Origin: Spirosoma sp. 48-14
Lineage (GTDB): Bacteria > Bacteroidota > Bacteroidia > Cytophagales > Spirosomataceae
Direction of reading: 5' to 3'
Assembly (NCBI RefSeq): GCF_001898575.1
Contig: NZ_MKUD01000088.1
Span: 125,928-189,927, forward strand
DNA: 64,000 nucleotides
Part shown: positions 35,411 through 44,710 of the stretch, one piece after another
How the letters are laid out: each line of letters opens with the position of its first letter
Position numbering within the stretch: position 1 is the first letter of the stretch
Made by a program: the position numbers and the translations under genes
Notes under the pieces: generated by a model
The model's input: only the letters and a program-made list of their open reading frames with translations
What the model was told of the DNA's origin: nothing
Databases searched by the model: none

Positions 35411-38400
35411 ATGAGTCTCTCTACGCTATCGATCAAGCGACCTGTGCTGGCCATTGTGATGAACCTGCTCATCCTGTTTTTTGGCTGGCTGGGATTTAAA
35501 TACCTGGGGGTTCGCGAATTCCCATCTATCGACCCGCCCGTTATTTCCATTCGGACCAACTATGCCGGAGCCAACGCCGATATTATTGAATCGCAGATTA
35601 CAGAACCCCTTGAAAAACAACTGAATAGTATTGAAGGGATTAAGTCCATTAATTCGTCGAGCAGCCAGGGACGGAGTGAAATTACCGTTGAGTTTGCCAT
35701 CGATGTCGATATGGAACGGGCGGCCAACGACGTTCGCGACAAGGTATCGGCTTCGGCCCGGACTCTGCCACTCGACATTGACGGACCGCCGATTGTGAGT
35801 AAGGCCGATGCCAACTCCGATCAGATCATGATTCTGACGTTGCAGAGCAATACCCGCTCGCATCTGGAAGTCAATGAATTTGCCGAGAATGTAATCGTGC
35901 AGCGCTTACAGACCATCAATGGCGTGAGTGAAGTGTCGATCATGGGGCAGAAAAAATACGCCATGCGGATCTGGATGGACCCGGATAAAATGGCGGCTTA
36001 CAACATCACGGCCCAGGACGTTAAAACCGCTCTTGATCGCGAAAATGTGGAATTGCCAAGCGGTAAAGTTGTAGGAAGCAATACGGAACTGACCGTGAAG
36101 ACCATTGGTCGTTTCCGTACCGAAGAGGATTTCAACAACATGATTGTGAAAACCCTCGGCGACAACGTGATTCACCTGAGCGATATTGGTCAGGCTGAAC
36201 TTGGGCCTGAGAATGAGGAAAGTGTGCTCCGCCTGAACGGGGTTCCGATGATTGGGCTGGGTATCGTGCCGCAACCCGGTTCGAATCACCTCGATATTTC
36301 GGCCGAAGTCAATAAACGGTTGATCGATATTCGAAAAGACCTCCCGGCCGATTACAGGCTGGACATCATGTTCGATTCGACCGTCTTCGTGAAGCGGTCA
36401 GTGGAGGAAGTGGGCGAAACCCTGCTGATTGCCATTGGGCTGGTCGTGCTGATCATCTTCTTGTTTTTCCGTGACTGGCTGGTGGCCTTTCGCCCATTGA
36501 TCGACATCCCCGTGTCGCTGGTGGGCACCTTCTTCGTGATGTACCTGATGGGCTATTCCATCAATGTATTAACGCTGCTGGCAATCGTCATGGCGACTGG
36601 GCTGGTGGTTGATGATGGGATTGTGGTCACGGAGAATATTTTCAAGAAAATCGAGCAGGGGATGAATCCCATCGAAGCGGCTATCAAAGGGTCGAACGAG
36701 ATTATTTTTGCCGTTCTGTCAACGTCCATTACACTGTCGGCGGTATTCCTTCCTGTCATTTTTATGGAAGGCTTCGTCGGGAAGCTGTTCCGGGAGTTTG
36801 GTGTCGTGATTTCGGTAGCTGTCCTGATTTCGGCCTTCGTATCGCTCACGCTCACCCCCATGCTGAACGCCTACCTGAACCGGAAAACCCACAAGAAAAC
36901 GCGGTTCTACGACGCTACAGAGCCGTATTTCGAAGCCATGACAACCGCCTACCACGACCAGTTGGTAAGCTTCCTGAAGGTTCGTTGGGTAGCGCTTCCC
37001 ATCATTCTGGCAACATTGGGGATGATCTGGTTTTTCGGGAAAGATCTGCCCTCAGAACTGGCCCCGCTCGACGATCGGAACTGGTTCCGGCTCAACATGA
37101 CGGCTCCCGAAGGTACCTCTTTTGAGTCGATGGACGATTATATGTTGCGGGTGGGGCAGATGCTGGAGGATTCCATGCCGGGCAAGCAGGGAATTATGCT
37201 CGTGACGGCTCCTGGCCGTACAGGGTCGGGTAGTCCCAATTCGGGTAGCGGTCGGGTGTTTCTGGTCGACAAAATGGAGCGGAAAGGTCTTAGCCAGCAG
37301 ATGATTGCTGACAAAACGACCAAGCTGCTTAAAAAACTACCCGATGCTAAATCGGTTGTTGTACAGCAGCAGACCATATCCGTCGACAGTCGCGGTGGAT
37401 TGCCGGTACAGTACGTCGTTCAGGCCCCCGATTTTGAAAAACTACGGGAATACCTGCCCCGTTTTCTGGAAGAAGCTCAGAAAGACCCCACCTTTACTTC
37501 CGTCGATGCGAACTTGAAGTTCAACAAGCCCGAAGTGAACGTGTTCATCGACCGGGAGAAAGCAAAAGCGATTGGTGTATCCGTAGCCGATGTCGCTCAA
37601 ACGGTACAATTGGCGCTGGCTGGTCAGCGATTCGGGTATTTTACGATGACCGGGCGGCAATACCAGGTGATTGGGCAGTTTGACCGGGCCAACCGAAACG
37701 AACCACTCGACGTGACGAAAATGTACGTAAAAACCACTCAGGGGCAGGTGGTCCAACTGGACAATATTGTCCGGATGGACGAGCAGAGCAGCCCTCCGCA
37801 GTTATTCCATTTCAACCGCTACATGAGTGCTACCGTACAGGCGGCACTGGCTCCCGGAAAAACCATTGGTGATGGGATTGCGGCTATGAACGCCGTTCGG
37901 AATCAGCTCAACGACCCCGCCATCCGTACCGACCTGAGCGGTGCCTCCCGAGATTACGCTGAAAGCCAGTCAAATACAATGTTCTCGTTCATCCTGGCCC
38001 TGGTGCTGGTCTATTTTATTCTAGCCGCTCAATTTGAAAGCTTTGTAGACCCCTTCATTATCATGCTTACGGTTCCACTGGCTATTGGCGGGGCTGTTTT
38101 TTCGCTTTGGTATTTCAACCAGACGTTCAATATCTTTAGCCAGATCGGTATAATCATGCTGATCGGACTGGTTACGAAGAATGGGATTCTGATCGTGGAG
38201 TTTGCCAACCAGCTTCGGGAAGAAGGGATGTCGATCCGGGAAGCTGCTCTGGAAGCGGCCTCCCTGCGCCTTCGCCCGATCCTGATGACCAGTCTGGCAA
38301 CGATACTGGGCGCATTACCGATTGCGTTGGCGTTGGGGGCTGCCGGTCAGAGTCGTATGTCGATGGGGATTGTCATTATTGGCGGGCTGCTGTTTTCGTT

Positions 38401-38530
38401 GGTCCTCACCCTGTTCGTAATTCCGGCTATGTATACCTTCCTGTCTCGTAAACGGAAAGGCGATCAAACGACGCAGGATGAGCTTTTTACAGAAGAGGAA
38501 CATCCTGCCAAACCAATCGCGACGGTGTAA
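35411..38530 (+). CDS. RND efflux pump, HAE1 family, second system
   Basis: A 1039-residue inner-membrane antiporter. It begins LSTLSIKRPVLAIVMNLLIL, followed by YLGVREFPSIDPPVISIRTN, and TM4 carries D401-D402 in GLVVDDGIVVTENIF. The C-terminal half shows IGIIMLIGLVTKNGILIVEF. It is complete and of usual length; the sequence is of the MexF/MdtB-like branch by eye and clearly different from the 7239 pump. With the adaptor upstream it forms a pump pair; substrate unknown. An in-frame TTG sits two codons before the ATG. Confidence 0.93.
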   Translation: MSLSTLSIKRPVLAIVMNLLILFFGWLGFKYLGVREFPSIDPPVISIRTNYAGANADIIESQITEPLEKQLNSIEGIKSINSSSSQGRSEITVEFAIDVDMERAANDVRDKVSASARTLPLDIDGPPIVSKADANSDQIMILTLQSNTRSHLEVNEFAENVIVQRLQTINGVSEVSIMGQKKYAMRIWMDPDKMAAYNITAQDVKTALDRENVELPSGKVVGSNTELTVKTIGRFRTEEDFNNMIVKTLGDNVIHLSDIGQAELGPENEESVLRLNGVPMIGLGIVPQPGSNHLDISAEVNKRLIDIRKDLPADYRLDIMFDSTVFVKRSVEEVGETLLIAIGLVVLIIFLFFRDWLVAFRPLIDIPVSLVGTFFVMYLMGYSINVLTLLAIVMATGLVVDDGIVVTENIFKKIEQGMNPIEAAIKGSNEIIFAVLSTSITLSAVFLPVIFMEGFVGKLFREFGVVISVAVLISAFVSLTLTPMLNAYLNRKTHKKTRFYDATEPYFEAMTTAYHDQLVSFLKVRWVALPIILATLGMIWFFGKDLPSELAPLDDRNWFRLNMTAPEGTSFESMDDYMLRVGQMLEDSMPGKQGIMLVTAPGRTGSGSPNSGSGRVFLVDKMERKGLSQQMIADKTTKLLKKLPDAKSVVVQQQTISVDSRGGLPVQYVVQAPDFEKLREYLPRFLEEAQKDPTFTSVDANLKFNKPEVNVFIDREKAKAIGVSVADVAQTVQLALAGQRFGYFTMTGRQYQVIGQFDRANRNEPLDVTKMYVKTTQGQVVQLDNIVRMDEQSSPPQLFHFNRYMSATVQAALAPGKTIGDGIAAMNAVRNQLNDPAIRTDLSGASRDYAESQSNTMFSFILALVLVYFILAAQFESFVDPFIIMLTVPLAIGGAVFSLWYFNQTFNIFSQIGIIMLIGLVTKNGILIVEFANQLREEGMSIREAALEAASLRLRPILMTSLATILGALPIALALGAAGQSRMSMGIVIIGGLLFSLVLTLFVIPAMYTFLSRKRKGDQTTQDELFTEEEHPAKPIATV

Positions 38531-38806
38531 ATAGCTTACGTTGAGCAACCTATGTATCTACTTCCTATAGGCATTTTGCAAGAAGAAAATAGGATGTTGA
38601 TACACATATATCGTTTCGTTCCTTAATTTGGTACAGGAATTGATAAAATGATTTCCATCACTTTCCGTCAGTATGTCCGATAGTATAGGGGCCAGTACGC
38701 AAGTACCTTCGGTAGCTGACAGGAAGACCGTTTAGTGCCCAAAACCGTACTTGTATACTTGTTCAATCAGTTATTGTCTACTTCTTTATGATCCCAGGTG
38801 TACAAC

Positions 38807-39226
38807 ATGAAGCCTTACAATCTATTAATCGTCGAGGACGATCTAGATGATCAGCTTTTACTAAAACTTGCTTTTGCCGATGACTCAATTAATTATAAGC
38901 TCCTGTTCGTCTCATCGGTAGATGAATTTATTGAAAGCATACCATTATGGCCTGTAACACCGGACCTGATTCTGCTGGATATAAATATGCCGATACTAAA
39001 TGGGTTTGAGGCTCTGACGTTTTTGAAAAGCTCAACCATCTATCGGCAGATTCCGGTTATTATGCTGACTACATCCGAAGTCGATGCGGATATTGATCGG
39101 GCCTATGAGCTGGGGGCTAGTGGGTATATTACAAAGCCTGATACGCATATCGGACTGCTTAAAATAGCCGAGCATATCCGACTATTCTGGTTTGGCGTTG
39201 CTAAAATCCCGACTCGCCTGGTTTGA
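38807..39226 (+). CDS. Single-domain response regulator (CheY-like receiver)
   Basis: A 139-residue receiver with no output domain. The acidic pocket is VEDDLDDQ (about 9-16), the phospho-acceptor is D58 in LLDINMPILNG, T88/T89 is the switch residue in MLTTSE, and K110 is in ITKPDTH. Such proteins relay phosphate or bind a partner. No histidine kinase is adjacent. A GTG three codons upstream is in frame, but the ATG at 38807 gives the standard start of the fold. Confidence 0.88.
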   Translation: MKPYNLLIVEDDLDDQLLLKLAFADDSINYKLLFVSSVDEFIESIPLWPVTPDLILLDINMPILNGFEALTFLKSSTIYRQIPVIMLTTSEVDADIDRAYELGASGYITKPDTHIGLLKIAEHIRLFWFGVAKIPTRLV

Positions 39227-39362
39227 TTCTGACTCGCTTGTTGGCGTACAAGGCCCGTTTAGGTCCCGGAAATTCAGCTAGCCATCGCCTTAGTCTCTAC
39301 CAGTAACCATAACGTAGTAGGGAAAAAAGCGATGCCTGCATACGTTCCATACATTTAAAAAT

Positions 39363-40091
39363 CTACGTGCAATCCCCATCTATCGTACAGGCATCCCCTT
39401 CTAGTGCGGTTACTAGGGAGTTGTTTTTTTGCTGGCTCCATTCCGAAAATGCGTTTTGGAGGAATGCCAGCATCGCATGAGGCTCCTGAATCCCAAACGC
39501 TTCATAGTTGCCTTCAATGACATAGGATGGGACACGTCGTACACCGGCTGTCTGGGCATCGGTAATATCCTGTTTTACCCGCTCAGTATAATACTCATTG
39601 GTTAATGCTTCGGCTACTTCGTCGGCTGAGAGTCCAATTGATTTACCGAGCTCAGTTAATTCCGCTGGATTTCCTATGTCTTTCCCTTCCGTAAAATAGG
39701 CGTGGAACAAACGTTCTTCGGCGGCTTCAGCCAGGCCCTTTTCTTTCGCTAGCTGAATAATCCGGTGCGCATTAAATGAACTCGACAACACCACTTTGTC
39801 AAAATTGTAGTCGAGGCCTACGCTTTTGGCCATGTTAACGGCTGTTTGATGCATGGCTACGGATTCCTCATAGCTTACGTTCCTTTTCTTGGCCAGGTAG
39901 TCATAAATTGTCATTCCTGGTTCTATACGATTCGCAATGGCTGAATCGATCTCAAAGCTTTTCCACTCAATTTGTAGCGCATCTTTATGGGCAAATTGCT
40001 CCAGGGCTGCTTCGAATTTCCGTTTCCCTGCATAGCAAAATGGGCAGATTACATCACTCCATATTTCTACTTTCATTTTCGGTGTTTCCAT
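39363..40091 (-). CDS. DsbA-family oxidoreductase, FrnE-like
   Basis: A 242-residue cytoplasmic thioredoxin-fold protein with the alpha-helical insertion of the DsbA family. The active site is VICPFCYAGKRKFE (C16, C19); RRVPSYVIEGNYEAFGIQEP supplies the cis-Pro loop, and the C-terminus EGDACTIDGDCT adds a Cys pair seen in FrnE-like proteins. FrnE proteins act as disulfide isomerases or in oxidative-stress defence. The second ATG (40076, MKVEIWSD) is an equally good start. It opens a region of redox-stress genes. Confidence 0.85.
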   Translation of the reverse strand: METPKMKVEIWSDVICPFCYAGKRKFEAALEQFAHKDALQIEWKSFEIDSAIANRIEPGMTIYDYLAKKRNVSYEESVAMHQTAVNMAKSVGLDYNFDKVVLSSSFNAHRIIQLAKEKGLAEAAEERLFHAYFTEGKDIGNPAELTELGKSIGLSADEVAEALTNEYYTERVKQDITDAQTAGVRRVPSYVIEGNYEAFGIQEPHAMLAFLQNAFSEWSQQKNNSLVTALEGDACTIDGDCT

Positions 40092-40217
40092 GTGCGTTTA
40101 ATGATTGCCTACTGTTGTATTCGTTCGAAAAGGTTTCTTATATCAACCTGGAGAAGTAATCGCCAGGTTGATTAGGACTGGTGCTGGCCATTCTTATCGC
40201 TCCAGTTGTTTTGTAAA

Positions 40218-41204
40218 TCAGGCAATAAGGAATTTATTGCCTGCCGGATCCTCGAGAAAATAGCCATCTGGTGTTTTCTGACTGTTGGTGGAATTGCTTA
40301 GCGCTTTGGAGAGCCTTTCTTGTGAATCGTACTTTAAGGTAAAGTACCGCAGTCCTGCGGTTCCCTCTGGCGCTTTCGGAGCGTTCATTCCAGCCCAAAC
40401 GTTGACGGCTATGCGGTGATCGACGGCCCCACCAGCACCTAGATCGCCCCATCCCTGCCTGGGAATCAATACATGCCTGGAGAACCCAATACGTGTGTAG
40501 AAATCGTAGGCGGTTTGGAGATGCGGTACGTGCAGGTTCATGTGCCCTACAATGGCGCCGTCTGGAAAAGCGCGTTCTGGGTTTTTGTCGGTTAAATGGC
40601 TTAGCAACTCCTGAACATCCAGCGGTTCAATGGGCTTGCGAAATCTTCCTTGGTTATCGACTATCTGGACACCGTTTTCTGTGGCGTTGAATTCAACAAC
40701 CCGCTGCGGGGTTTCCACCGCGAATTCGAGATTGATCCCGTCAGGGTCATCGACATAAAGCGACTTTGCTATAATGTGATCGGTTGGTGCTACATCCCAG
40801 CCCTTTGTCGCTAACCTTACTAGTAGCTGCGCTAGATCAGTTTCTGTTGGGAGGTGTATGGCGGCATGATAAAGGCCACTAAACCCTTTTCGGTACGGGG
40901 TTTTCGAACCTGGATGGAGAACGACAAGTGTTCGCTGGGCGGTTCCTATCTCCGTGGTTTCTCCAGTTGATCGAACTTGCATCCCCACAACATCGCGCCA
41001 AAAATTAATCGATCTGGAAATGTCAGTGACATTTAAATGCACCGCACCAAAGGTTATAAAATCCATATGTTTAGTTGTTGAAGGGAGGGGATCTGTTATG
41101 TCCAGGCTTACCGGACTAAGCAAAACGGCTCCCATGGTTGCCGACCTTCCTATAAATTGCCTGCGCTTCATTTCAATCAATGCGTTGACACTCGTCTGGG
41201 TCAT
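40218..41204 (-). CDS. VOC-family dioxygenase with Tat signal (CatE-like)
   Basis: A 328-residue protein with two vicinal-oxygen-chelate domains, as in catechol-2,3-dioxygenases: AVHLNVTDISRSINFWRDVV with LYHAAIHLP and LYVDDPDGINLEFAVE in the first, and GHMNLHVPHLQTAYDFYTRI in the second, ending FLEDPAGNKF. A twin-arginine signal (KRRQFIGRSATMGAVLLSP) lies at the N-terminus, so the folded metalloenzyme would be exported, which is unusual for CatE relatives. Start at 41204 or at the ATG at 41171. The DoxX gene 34 bp upstream recreates the catDE pair of Bacillus. Confidence 0.8.
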   Translation of the reverse strand: MTQTSVNALIEMKRRQFIGRSATMGAVLLSPVSLDITDPLPSTTKHMDFITFGAVHLNVTDISRSINFWRDVVGMQVRSTGETTEIGTAQRTLVVLHPGSKTPYRKGFSGLYHAAIHLPTETDLAQLLVRLATKGWDVAPTDHIIAKSLYVDDPDGINLEFAVETPQRVVEFNATENGVQIVDNQGRFRKPIEPLDVQELLSHLTDKNPERAFPDGAIVGHMNLHVPHLQTAYDFYTRIGFSRHVLIPRQGWGDLGAGGAVDHRIAVNVWAGMNAPKAPEGTAGLRYFTLKYDSQERLSKALSNSTNSQKTPDGYFLEDPAGNKFLIA

Positions 41205-41238
41205 TACGCCTAAATCGATCTATATAACCTGAGTGGTA

Positions 41239-41649
41239 CTACCGTTCCGGAATAGGGGCTACTTTGAGTCGCCCCCAGCTCACCAAACCAGCGATTACGC
41301 CTAATGCGAGCGGGAAACCTGATCCGGCAGCTTCATTATGCGTAAGGTGATAGATTACCGCAAACAACATAACCAGGGCTAGTAAGCCTGCTGCAATGGG
41401 TGTCAGAATTGGTTTGATTTTGAGCAGAGAAGGTAGAATTAGTCCAATGCCTCCCACTATTTCACATAAACCAATCAGCTTGACCACCAGGTAAGGGAAG
41501 TGGTTGACAAACGACATTTGGCTCGCAATGGCTTCGATAGGCTGCAACAGAACGGTTGTGCCGCCCATGATAAATATGGCCGCTAATAAGGCCTGGCCAA
41601 TCCAGAGAAGGATGTGGACTACTTTTGATGGTTTTGCCTGTGTGTTCAT
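41239..41649 (-). CDS. DoxX-family membrane protein (CatD-like)
   Basis: A 136-residue inner-membrane protein with four hydrophobic helices (LLWIGQALLAAIFIMGGTTVL; LIGLCEIVGGIGLILPSLL; two more near the C-terminus), the DoxX pattern. CatD in Bacillus is a DoxX protein encoded with CatE and induced by quinones and catechol. The first ATG of the frame is 41649. It shares a promoter region with the divergent HxlR gene and a palindrome lies between them. Confidence 0.8.
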   Translation of the reverse strand: MNTQAKPSKVVHILLWIGQALLAAIFIMGGTTVLLQPIEAIASQMSFVNHFPYLVVKLIGLCEIVGGIGLILPSLLKIKPILTPIAAGLLALVMLFAVIYHLTHNEAAGSGFPLALGVIAGLVSWGRLKVAPIPER

Positions 41650-41684
41650 GACTGTTTTTTTATGAGGCAAAATTATGTACCTTT

Positions 41685-41719
41685 ACTTACCTTTTGTTAG
41701 TAGTATACAAAAGGTGAGT
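41685..41719. promoter_or_regulatory. Palindrome in HxlR divergent promoter, candidate HxlR operator
   Basis: ACTTACCTTTTGT (41685-41697) and ACAAAAGGTGAGT (41707-41719) form an inverted repeat with 12 of 13 pairs and a 9-bp spacer. It sits between doxX and hxlR starts, ending 10 bp before the likely hxlR ATG. The position fits autoregulation and repression of both directions. Confidence 0.6.
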
Positions 41720-41729
41720 GGTAACCTTT

Positions 41730-42116
41730 ATGAAAGTGGTTCATCGCAATATGGAGACCTGGAACAACCAAACGAAAATGGATGACAAGGCATGCACCTA
41801 TCGGTTGAATGCGATAGGTGATGCGCTGTATGCGATAGGCGGGAAGTGGAAACTGCGCATTATTGTAGCCCTTATTGAACGAAAGCGCCGGTTCAACGAA
41901 TTGCAGCGATTGGTAAAGGGAATATCGCCGAAGGTGCTTAATGCTGAATTAAAAGAACTGGAATTGAATGGGTTCGTTAAACGAACAGTGCATGTACAGA
42001 TGCCCGTTATCATTGAGTATGAACTGACGGATTACAGCCATACGCTGGAACATGTTCTTGACGCATTAAGTGAATGGGGGGCTATGCACAAAAACAAAAT
42101 AAGAAATGAGATGTGA
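41730..42116 (+). CDS. HxlR-family transcriptional regulator
   Basis: A 128-residue winged-helix regulator. The HxlR core is IGGKWKLRIIVALIERKRRF with NELQRLVKGISPKVLNAELK and LELNGFVKRTVHVQMPVIIE. A Cys near the N-terminus (C22 in KACTYR) is in the position where YodB/CatR-type members sense quinones or thiol stress. Several starts are possible (GTG 41718, ATG 41730, ATG 41751); 41730 is a compromise. Its stop codon touches the arm of a perfect 23-bp hairpin. Confidence 0.82.
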   Translation: MKVVHRNMETWNNQTKMDDKACTYRLNAIGDALYAIGGKWKLRIIVALIERKRRFNELQRLVKGISPKVLNAELKELELNGFVKRTVHVQMPVIIEYELTDYSHTLEHVLDALSEWGAMHKNKIRNEM

Positions 42117-42170
42117 CAGGTATGGGGATGAATTTTAGATTATCAACCTAAAATTCATCCCCATACCTGT
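42116..42170. terminator. Perfect 23-bp hairpin between convergent genes
   Basis: Arms 42116-42138 and 42148-42170 are perfectly complementary around a 9-nt loop. The left arm begins with the last base of the HxlR stop codon and the right arm ends 20 bp from the nitroreductase stop. Likely a bidirectional terminator. Confidence 0.7.
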
Positions 42171-42190
42171 TTATAACCGGATATAAGCGA

Positions 42191-42817
42191 TTAAAGCGAA
42201 CTCGAAAACACATCCATTGGTAAGCGAACTTTAGCCGCTTGTGCGTAAGGATCTTTATCGGCATCCCGATAACCTAACGCCAGTAATACCACACTCTTTA
42301 ATCCTTTTTCTTTTAATCCTAAAATATCATCAAATTTCGAAGGGATGAACCCTTCCATGGGCGTAGTATCTACCTGTAATTCAGAGGCAGCAGCGATTCC
42401 TGTCCCTAAGCCAATATAAGCCTGCTTAGCTGCCCACGTGAAGTTTTCCTCCTGTGTCTTTCCTGTGATATTCGCAATTAATAGTTGCCTGAATTTTTCC
42501 AGACTTTCAACAGGAACCCCACGCGTTTGAGCCATACGTTGCATATACTCATCGACATGTGCTATAGACAGGTTTTCAATGGCAGCAAACACCAATAGAT
42601 GAGACGCTTCCGTTATTTGTGGGTTAAACGCACCTTCGCCTAGCTTTTTACGAATCTTCGGACTTTCGACGACAATCACTCGGTACGGCTGTAAACCAGC
42701 CGATGAGGCAGAAAGATTGATGGCTTCTATAATCGTGTTTATATCAGCCTCGCTTACTTTTTTGTCGCTGTATTTTTTGACAGCATATCGCCATTTTAAT
42801 GATTCTGTTAAGCTCAT
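42191..42817 (-). CDS. NAD(P)H-dependent nitroreductase-family oxidoreductase
   Basis: A 208-residue FMN-dependent flavoprotein. Family marks are SLKWRYAVKKYSDKKVSEAD at the N-terminus, SSAGLQPYRVIVVESP (FMN-phosphate region) and VVLLALGYRDADKDPYAQAA near the C-terminus. Such enzymes reduce nitroaromatics or quinones by two electrons. In Bacillus the nitroreductase YodC is controlled by the HxlR protein YodB; here an HxlR gene is convergent next door. Confidence 0.88.
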   Translation of the reverse strand: MSLTESLKWRYAVKKYSDKKVSEADINTIIEAINLSASSAGLQPYRVIVVESPKIRKKLGEGAFNPQITEASHLLVFAAIENLSIAHVDEYMQRMAQTRGVPVESLEKFRQLLIANITGKTQEENFTWAAKQAYIGLGTGIAAASELQVDTTPMEGFIPSKFDDILGLKEKGLKSVVLLALGYRDADKDPYAQAAKVRLPMDVFSSSL

Positions 42818-42934
42818 TTTGTTGTTTTTTCAATTGGTTGATTTAACATTGTTCATTCGCTTCAGACCACACTATTCGCTATTTAGTTTACAAATACGCA
42901 GCCCTCGGGAGAGATAGAAAAGAATGGTAAAGAA

Positions 42935-43798
42935 TTAGGCTTTCAGATTGAATACCTCGTTCAGTCCTTCGTATAGTCCGGTTGGTTTACGGCCCAATAA
43001 TTTTTCCAGATCATTGGTAACCAGTTCGAACTGCCCGTTTTTAATGTCCAGGTTGAAGCCTGCAAATACAGCTACAATGAAATCAGCAACCCCTGCGTCT
43101 TTTAATCGTTGCCCAAAGATTTCAGGCTCAGCAGGCGTGTAGGTTACCGTTTTTCCAGAAAGTTTCGTTAGGGCCTCTGCCACATCCAGGTAGGAATGTA
43201 GCTCATTTCCTGCAATGTCGTACGTCTTGTTTTCGTGTTCATCCTGAAGCAACACATTGGCTGCGGCTTCACCCATTTCTCTCCTCATTGCAAACGGAAC
43301 TCGACCGTTTCCAGCTGGTAAATAGAACCCGGTTTCAAGGACATTTTCCCCTCCGTACAATGGCAATGTCTCCATGTACAGGTTGTTTCTTAGGAAAGTA
43401 TAGGCCAGCCCGCTTTCACGGATATGGTCTTCTGTCTTGAAATGGGTGTCAAGACCATCGACTTCAGACGCGTCGATGTTTTTATGTGAAACCCCTGTGT
43501 ACACAATGTGCTTCACCCCATTACGAACAGCCGCATCGACAACTCGTTTATTTTGTTCCAGCCGATAAGGCACAATTGTAGGGATCAGCAATACATTGCT
43601 AATGCCTTTCAACGCCTTATCGATAGATTCCTGGTCGTCAAAGTCCCCTAAGCGGACGATTACGCCTTTATCAATGAGGGGCTTTGCTTTCTGTTCGTCT
43701 CTTGCCAATACGGCAAATTCATGGGGCGAAAGATGTTTCAACAACTGTTCGACGGCTGCTCCACCAAGATGCCCGGTTGCCCCTGTTACTAAGATCAT
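42935..43798 (-). CDS. NmrA-like/SDR NAD(P)-binding oxidoreductase
   Basis: A 287-residue protein of the atypical SDR type. The nucleotide motif is MILVTGATGHLGGAAVEQLL; VVDAAVRNGVKHIVYTGVSH and MRREMGEAAANVLLQDEHEN match QorB/NmrA-like quinone reductases. It has no signal peptide. Placement next to a nitroreductase and the HxlR genes fits quinone or electrophile detoxification. Confidence 0.85.
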   Translation of the reverse strand: MILVTGATGHLGGAAVEQLLKHLSPHEFAVLARDEQKAKPLIDKGVIVRLGDFDDQESIDKALKGISNVLLIPTIVPYRLEQNKRVVDAAVRNGVKHIVYTGVSHKNIDASEVDGLDTHFKTEDHIRESGLAYTFLRNNLYMETLPLYGGENVLETGFYLPAGNGRVPFAMRREMGEAAANVLLQDEHENKTYDIAGNELHSYLDVAEALTKLSGKTVTYTPAEPEIFGQRLKDAGVADFIVAVFAGFNLDIKNGQFELVTNDLEKLLGRKPTGLYEGLNEVFNLKA

Positions 43799-43826
43799 TT
43801 TCAGATTGCTTATTTGTTGCCTCTTT

Positions 43827-43856
43827 ATCCAGAATTAGCGAATGCTAATTCTGGAT
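43827..43856. terminator. 13-bp hairpin between two minus-strand genes
   Basis: ATCCAGAATTAGC (43827-43839) pairs perfectly with 43844-43856 around a GAAT loop. It lies 89 bp downstream of the SDR gene that ends at 43945 and 29 bp upstream of the NmrA-like start. Probable terminator of the upstream gene; no long U-tract. Confidence 0.5.
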
Positions 43857-43944
43857 GATTTTCCCGATACCGAACGAAGAAAGACGTGCCCTGTTCTATT
43901 CGGCCTGGAAGCAGAAGAATGTGTAAGGGAATTAAGCTAATAGG

Positions 43945-44592
43945 TTAATAGGCCGCCGTGAACCGCTCCTGGTGATGTTTTGGGTGTTCAATTTCATCGG
44001 CAATAACCACGGCCAGATCTTCGCCAGAGAGAACATTTTTGCCATGCTCATCCAGTACGGGGTGATCTTTTCCTAAGCGGTATTTTCCCGTTCTGCCGAT
44101 GGTAATACCCTGGTGCATCTCCACCGCCGGGCTGAAAAATACCCAGTCCAAATCCTGTTCTTCTTTCAAAATGGTAAAGTAATCCCTTGCTGCTTTGGCG
44201 CCTGGAACAAACGGATTGTCGGCCGGGAAGGTATCTACTAATTGAGTGCCATCAGGTAAATACAGGCTTCCTGCTCCGCCAATTGAAATAAAACGGTTAA
44301 CGCCTGCCTGCTTTACGGCTTCCTGAATGGCTTGAGAACCACTGATGAAGTCTTCGTAAATGGTAGGATTTGTCCATCCTGGGCTAAACGCATTAACGAC
44401 CACATCAAAGCCTTTCAGGGCTTCTGCCAGGGCTGCCACGTCTGTAACGTCGACGGCTAGGTAATGTAGATTCGCTTTGTCCGATGCTTTTTCTTTTCTG
44501 GAAATACCAGCTACACTTATATTCCTATTTGCTAATTCGTTGGTAATATGGTTGCCTACAAATCCGGTGGCACCGATAACAGCTACTTTCAT
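43945..44592 (-). CDS. NAD(P)H-binding SDR-family protein
   Basis: A 215-residue protein with the Rossmann motif MKVAVIGATGFVGNHITNEL and later NRFISIGGAGSLYLPDG and EEQDLDWVFFSPAVEM, as in NAD(P)H-binding YwnB-like proteins. The ATG at 44592 is preferred to a TTG ten codons upstream, which would overlap the palindrome at 44620. It is divergent from the second HxlR gene and probably its target. Confidence 0.85.
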   Translation of the reverse strand: MKVAVIGATGFVGNHITNELANRNISVAGISRKEKASDKANLHYLAVDVTDVAALAEALKGFDVVVNAFSPGWTNPTIYEDFISGSQAIQEAVKQAGVNRFISIGGAGSLYLPDGTQLVDTFPADNPFVPGAKAARDYFTILKEEQDLDWVFFSPAVEMHQGITIGRTGKYRLGKDHPVLDEHGKNVLSGEDLAVVIADEIEHPKHHQERFTAAY

Positions 44593-44619
44593 TTTCGTAT
44601 AAAAAGTTGTTTGAATACC

Positions 44620-44671
44620 CAAAGGTATTTTACCTTTGCTATACTTTAATAAGTAATATACTTTAGTATAT
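44620..44671. promoter_or_regulatory. Two palindromes in HxlR divergent promoter
   Basis: CAAAGGTATTTTACCTTTG (44620-44638) is an 8-3-8 perfect inverted repeat; ATATACTTTAGTATAT (44656-44671) is a 6-4-6 one. A TATACTTTA word is repeated at 44640 and 44658. Both lie between the SDR gene and hxlR2. The first shares ACCTTT/AAAGGT with the 41685 site. Confidence 0.6.
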
Positions 44672-44710
44672 CGGTATAGAAAAGTATAGTAATTTGTTAA
44701 TCAGTATATT

